DNA of 22,543 nt. Source: DASQQQ01 sp036390995 (GTDB taxonomy: Bacteria; Actinomycetota; UBA4738; HRBIN12). The stretch's first letter is position 1; the number at the start of each line of letters is the position of its first letter. A program made the position numbers and the translations under genes. A model generated the notes under the pieces. The model was not told the DNA's origin. It did no database searches and was given only the letters and a program-made list of their open reading frames with translations. Of the stretch, positions 21,714 to 22,543 are shown piece by piece. The stretch is from contig DASWAT010000029.1 in assembly GCA_036390995.1 (NCBI GenBank), positions 1 to 22,543 on the forward strand. The letters are read 5' to 3'.

Positions 21714-21750
21714 GGAGGGGAGCCGTCGGGACCGCAGGCGGCTCCCCTCC
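21714..21750. terminator. Bidirectional hairpin terminator between convergent genes
   Basis: A perfect 12-bp stem, GGAGGGGAGCCG (21714-21725) with CGGCTCCCCTCC (21739-21750), closes a 13-base loop. It lies between the dsrE-like stop and the stop of the next minus-strand gene. There is no T-run on either side. Confidence 0.7.
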
Positions 21751-21766
21751 GATCGAGCCCCCGGGC

Positions 21767-22126
21767 TCAGATGCCGAGCTCGGCGCGAACCTTGGTTGCC
21801 CGCTCCAGCTGCTGGCCGATGCCCTCGCCGACCGTCAGCATGTCGGCGCGAAGGTGCTCGATGAGCATCAACCCCTTCTGCATGAGGTTCAGGTACTGCT
21901 CCTCCTCCATGAGCTTGAACATCTCGGGGGCCGGACCCTTCAGGATGAAGAAGCCGGTCTCCTGCTCGAGGTCGCTCGTGGCGAAGAAGAAAGGTTCGAA
22001 TGAGGTCAGGGCCTTCTGCGCGAGCTTCTCGGCGAAGAACCTGGTGGCCTCCTCGAACAGCTCGATGGCCTGCGCCTCACGGCCGGGCACGAGCTTGCCG
22101 TACCGGATGATCAGCCCGATCTCCAT
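21767..22126 (-). CDS. Hypothetical protein, possibly dimeric alpha/beta-barrel type
   Basis: This 119-residue soluble protein has no recognised name. It opens with a strand-like segment (MEIGLIIRYGKLVPGREAQAIELFEEATRFF), then helix, a strand with FEPFFFATSD, GFFILKGP, and helices ending LERATKVRAELGI. A ferredoxin-like or ABM-type fold is plausible, as such proteins often begin with a strand followed by PGREAxAxxLF. There are no cysteines, signal peptide or membrane segments. The ATG at 22126 has GGAGGGGG six bases upstream on the minus strand, which favours it over the in-frame start at 22150. It converges on the tusA-dsrE operon across a shared terminator. No function is assigned. Confidence 0.75.
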   Translation of the reverse strand: MEIGLIIRYGKLVPGREAQAIELFEEATRFFAEKLAQKALTSFEPFFFATSDLEQETGFFILKGPAPEMFKLMEEEQYLNLMQKGLMLIEHLRADMLTVGEGIGQQLERATKVRAELGI

Positions 22127-22492
22127 GGCATGCCCCCTCCCCAACGACATGGACCGGGCGGCCGCCTCCGGCCGGATGGATCACATCACCCCCTTCCTCC
22201 CGGCCGGGAACCGGACCGCGCGTCCCCCGCATTCGAATCCTCGTCCGGGCGTCGGTCCAGGGGCGGGAGACCCAGGGCGGCCGGGACCGCTCTTGCTGCT
22301 TCCCGGGAGAGCGCTCGAGGAGCGCCTCGGTGACCCTTCCCGAAACCGATCCGGGAACCCTGTCGTCACGCGGCGAGTACCGCGGCTACCGACCGGTCAG
22401 CGAGAAGTGCATGTACTCCCTCAAGTTGCCATCTACCTGTGCCGATGATGTCAGTGGTGGGGACAGAGTGTCCCCACGGAGGAGAGGCCACA
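22127..22492. other. 366-base intergenic region before a possible integrase
   Basis: No gene is supported here. Its right third (about 22400-22456) is less GC-rich than the rest. It contains small palindromes: GCGCTC/GAGCGC at 22311-22325 and GACCGGTC at 22391-22398. A tRNA-like TTCGAATC (22232-22239) has no pairing T-stem. The region could be the edge of an integrated element, but no attachment repeat can be identified from one side. Confidence 0.4.
22457..22477. promoter_or_regulatory. 9-bp-arm palindrome directly before a strong ribosome site
   Basis: GTGGGGACA-GAG-TGTCCCCAC is perfect over nine base pairs with a three-base loop. It ends immediately before GGAGGAG (22478-22484), the ribosome site of the edge gene. 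It could be an operator or an RNA hairpin affecting translation. Confidence 0.45.
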
Positions 22493-22543
22493 GTGGCTGA
22501 GAGGCACGGCAAGAAGTGGCGGGTGAAGGTGCGACGTCAGGAC
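22493..22543 (+). CDS. Start of a possible tyrosine-type integrase (partial, runs off window)
   Basis: A GTG at 22493, eight bases after GGAGGAG, opens a frame of 17 codons reaching the window end. The basic stretch ERHGKKWRVKVRRQD resembles the first strands of the arm-binding domain of phage-type integrases (pattern GKKWRVxxRxxD). This is too short for a firm assignment. The preceding non-coding region and palindrome are compatible with the border of a mobile element. Confidence 0.35.
   Translation, partial: MAERHGKKWRVKVRRQD

Noticed and set aside
22225..22255. tRNA-like TTCGAATC (T-loop motif)
   Set aside because: The flanking five bases do not pair on either strand and no acceptor or anticodon arms can be drawn.
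22311..22398. Short palindromes (GCGCTC/GAGCGC, GACCGGTC) as attachment or operator sites
   Set aside because: The arms are six bases or fewer in GC-rich DNA, with no second copy in the window.
1..22543. CRISPR array, rRNA or complete tRNA genes
   Set aside because: No regularly spaced repeats, rRNA signatures or foldable tRNA were seen on either strand.

Overview
The window is GC-rich bacterial chromosome and nearly all of it is coding. The best fit is an actinobacterium (Actinomycetota), probably from a lineage outside the well-studied Actinomycetes. Supporting signs are the nudix / DUF6049 / murJ / pcnA neighbourhood, also known around mycobacterial Rv3907-Rv3910, a nickel superoxide dismutase with its maturation peptidase, a CtpE-type P-type ATPase, a GH15 trehalase-like enzyme, and many genes whose start codon lies only 6-11 bases after a TANNNT -10 box, so their transcripts would be leaderless or nearly so. 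An apparently lone PilT ATPase and a TadE/TadG-like protein are unusual for Actinomycetes. The genus cannot be named from sequence alone.

Left part (1-8.2 kb). An IS110-family insertion sequence sits at the 3' end of a leftward gene cluster. Read from its promoter, the cluster is Nudix hydrolase, TauE/SafE exporter, DUF6049 protein, lipid II flippase MurJ, a small TadE/TadG-like protein and a membrane pseudokinase with an outer discoidin-like domain. Most junctions are ATGA or TGATG overlaps, so translation is probably coupled. The pseudokinase also has its own leaderless promoter.

Middle (8.2-16.7 kb). A divergent promoter starts the rightward dedA-pilT pair. It is followed by a leftward predicted membrane metalloprotease, then rightward pcnA and ctpE, and leftward lepB. 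Next comes a leftward two-gene molybdate unit, an HTH-Mop regulator followed by a MOT1-type transporter.

Right part (16.8-22.5 kb). This holds a divergent YchF-type GTPase, the back-to-back sodN/sodX pair and a GH15 enzyme. Then comes a rightward sulfur-relay operon (tusA-dsrE) preceded by a regulatory leader, a hypothetical alpha/beta-barrel-like protein, and the first codons of a possible integrase at the window edge.

The most notable observation is the tusA-dsrE leader. A TTGCGG-N18-TAGTAT promoter drives a nearly leaderless 28-codon ORF containing a Cys-Arg-Cys-Cys-Cys run. Downstream, a 7-base segment is exactly complementary to the tusA Shine-Dalgarno region. This has the architecture of the cysteine-responsive attenuators described in mycobacteria, here placed in front of sulfur-transfer genes. 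Other points of interest are a 10-base direct repeat bracketing the IS110 element, a highly structured IS110 left end that may encode a bridge RNA, and a 9-base-arm hairpin directly before the possible integrase.
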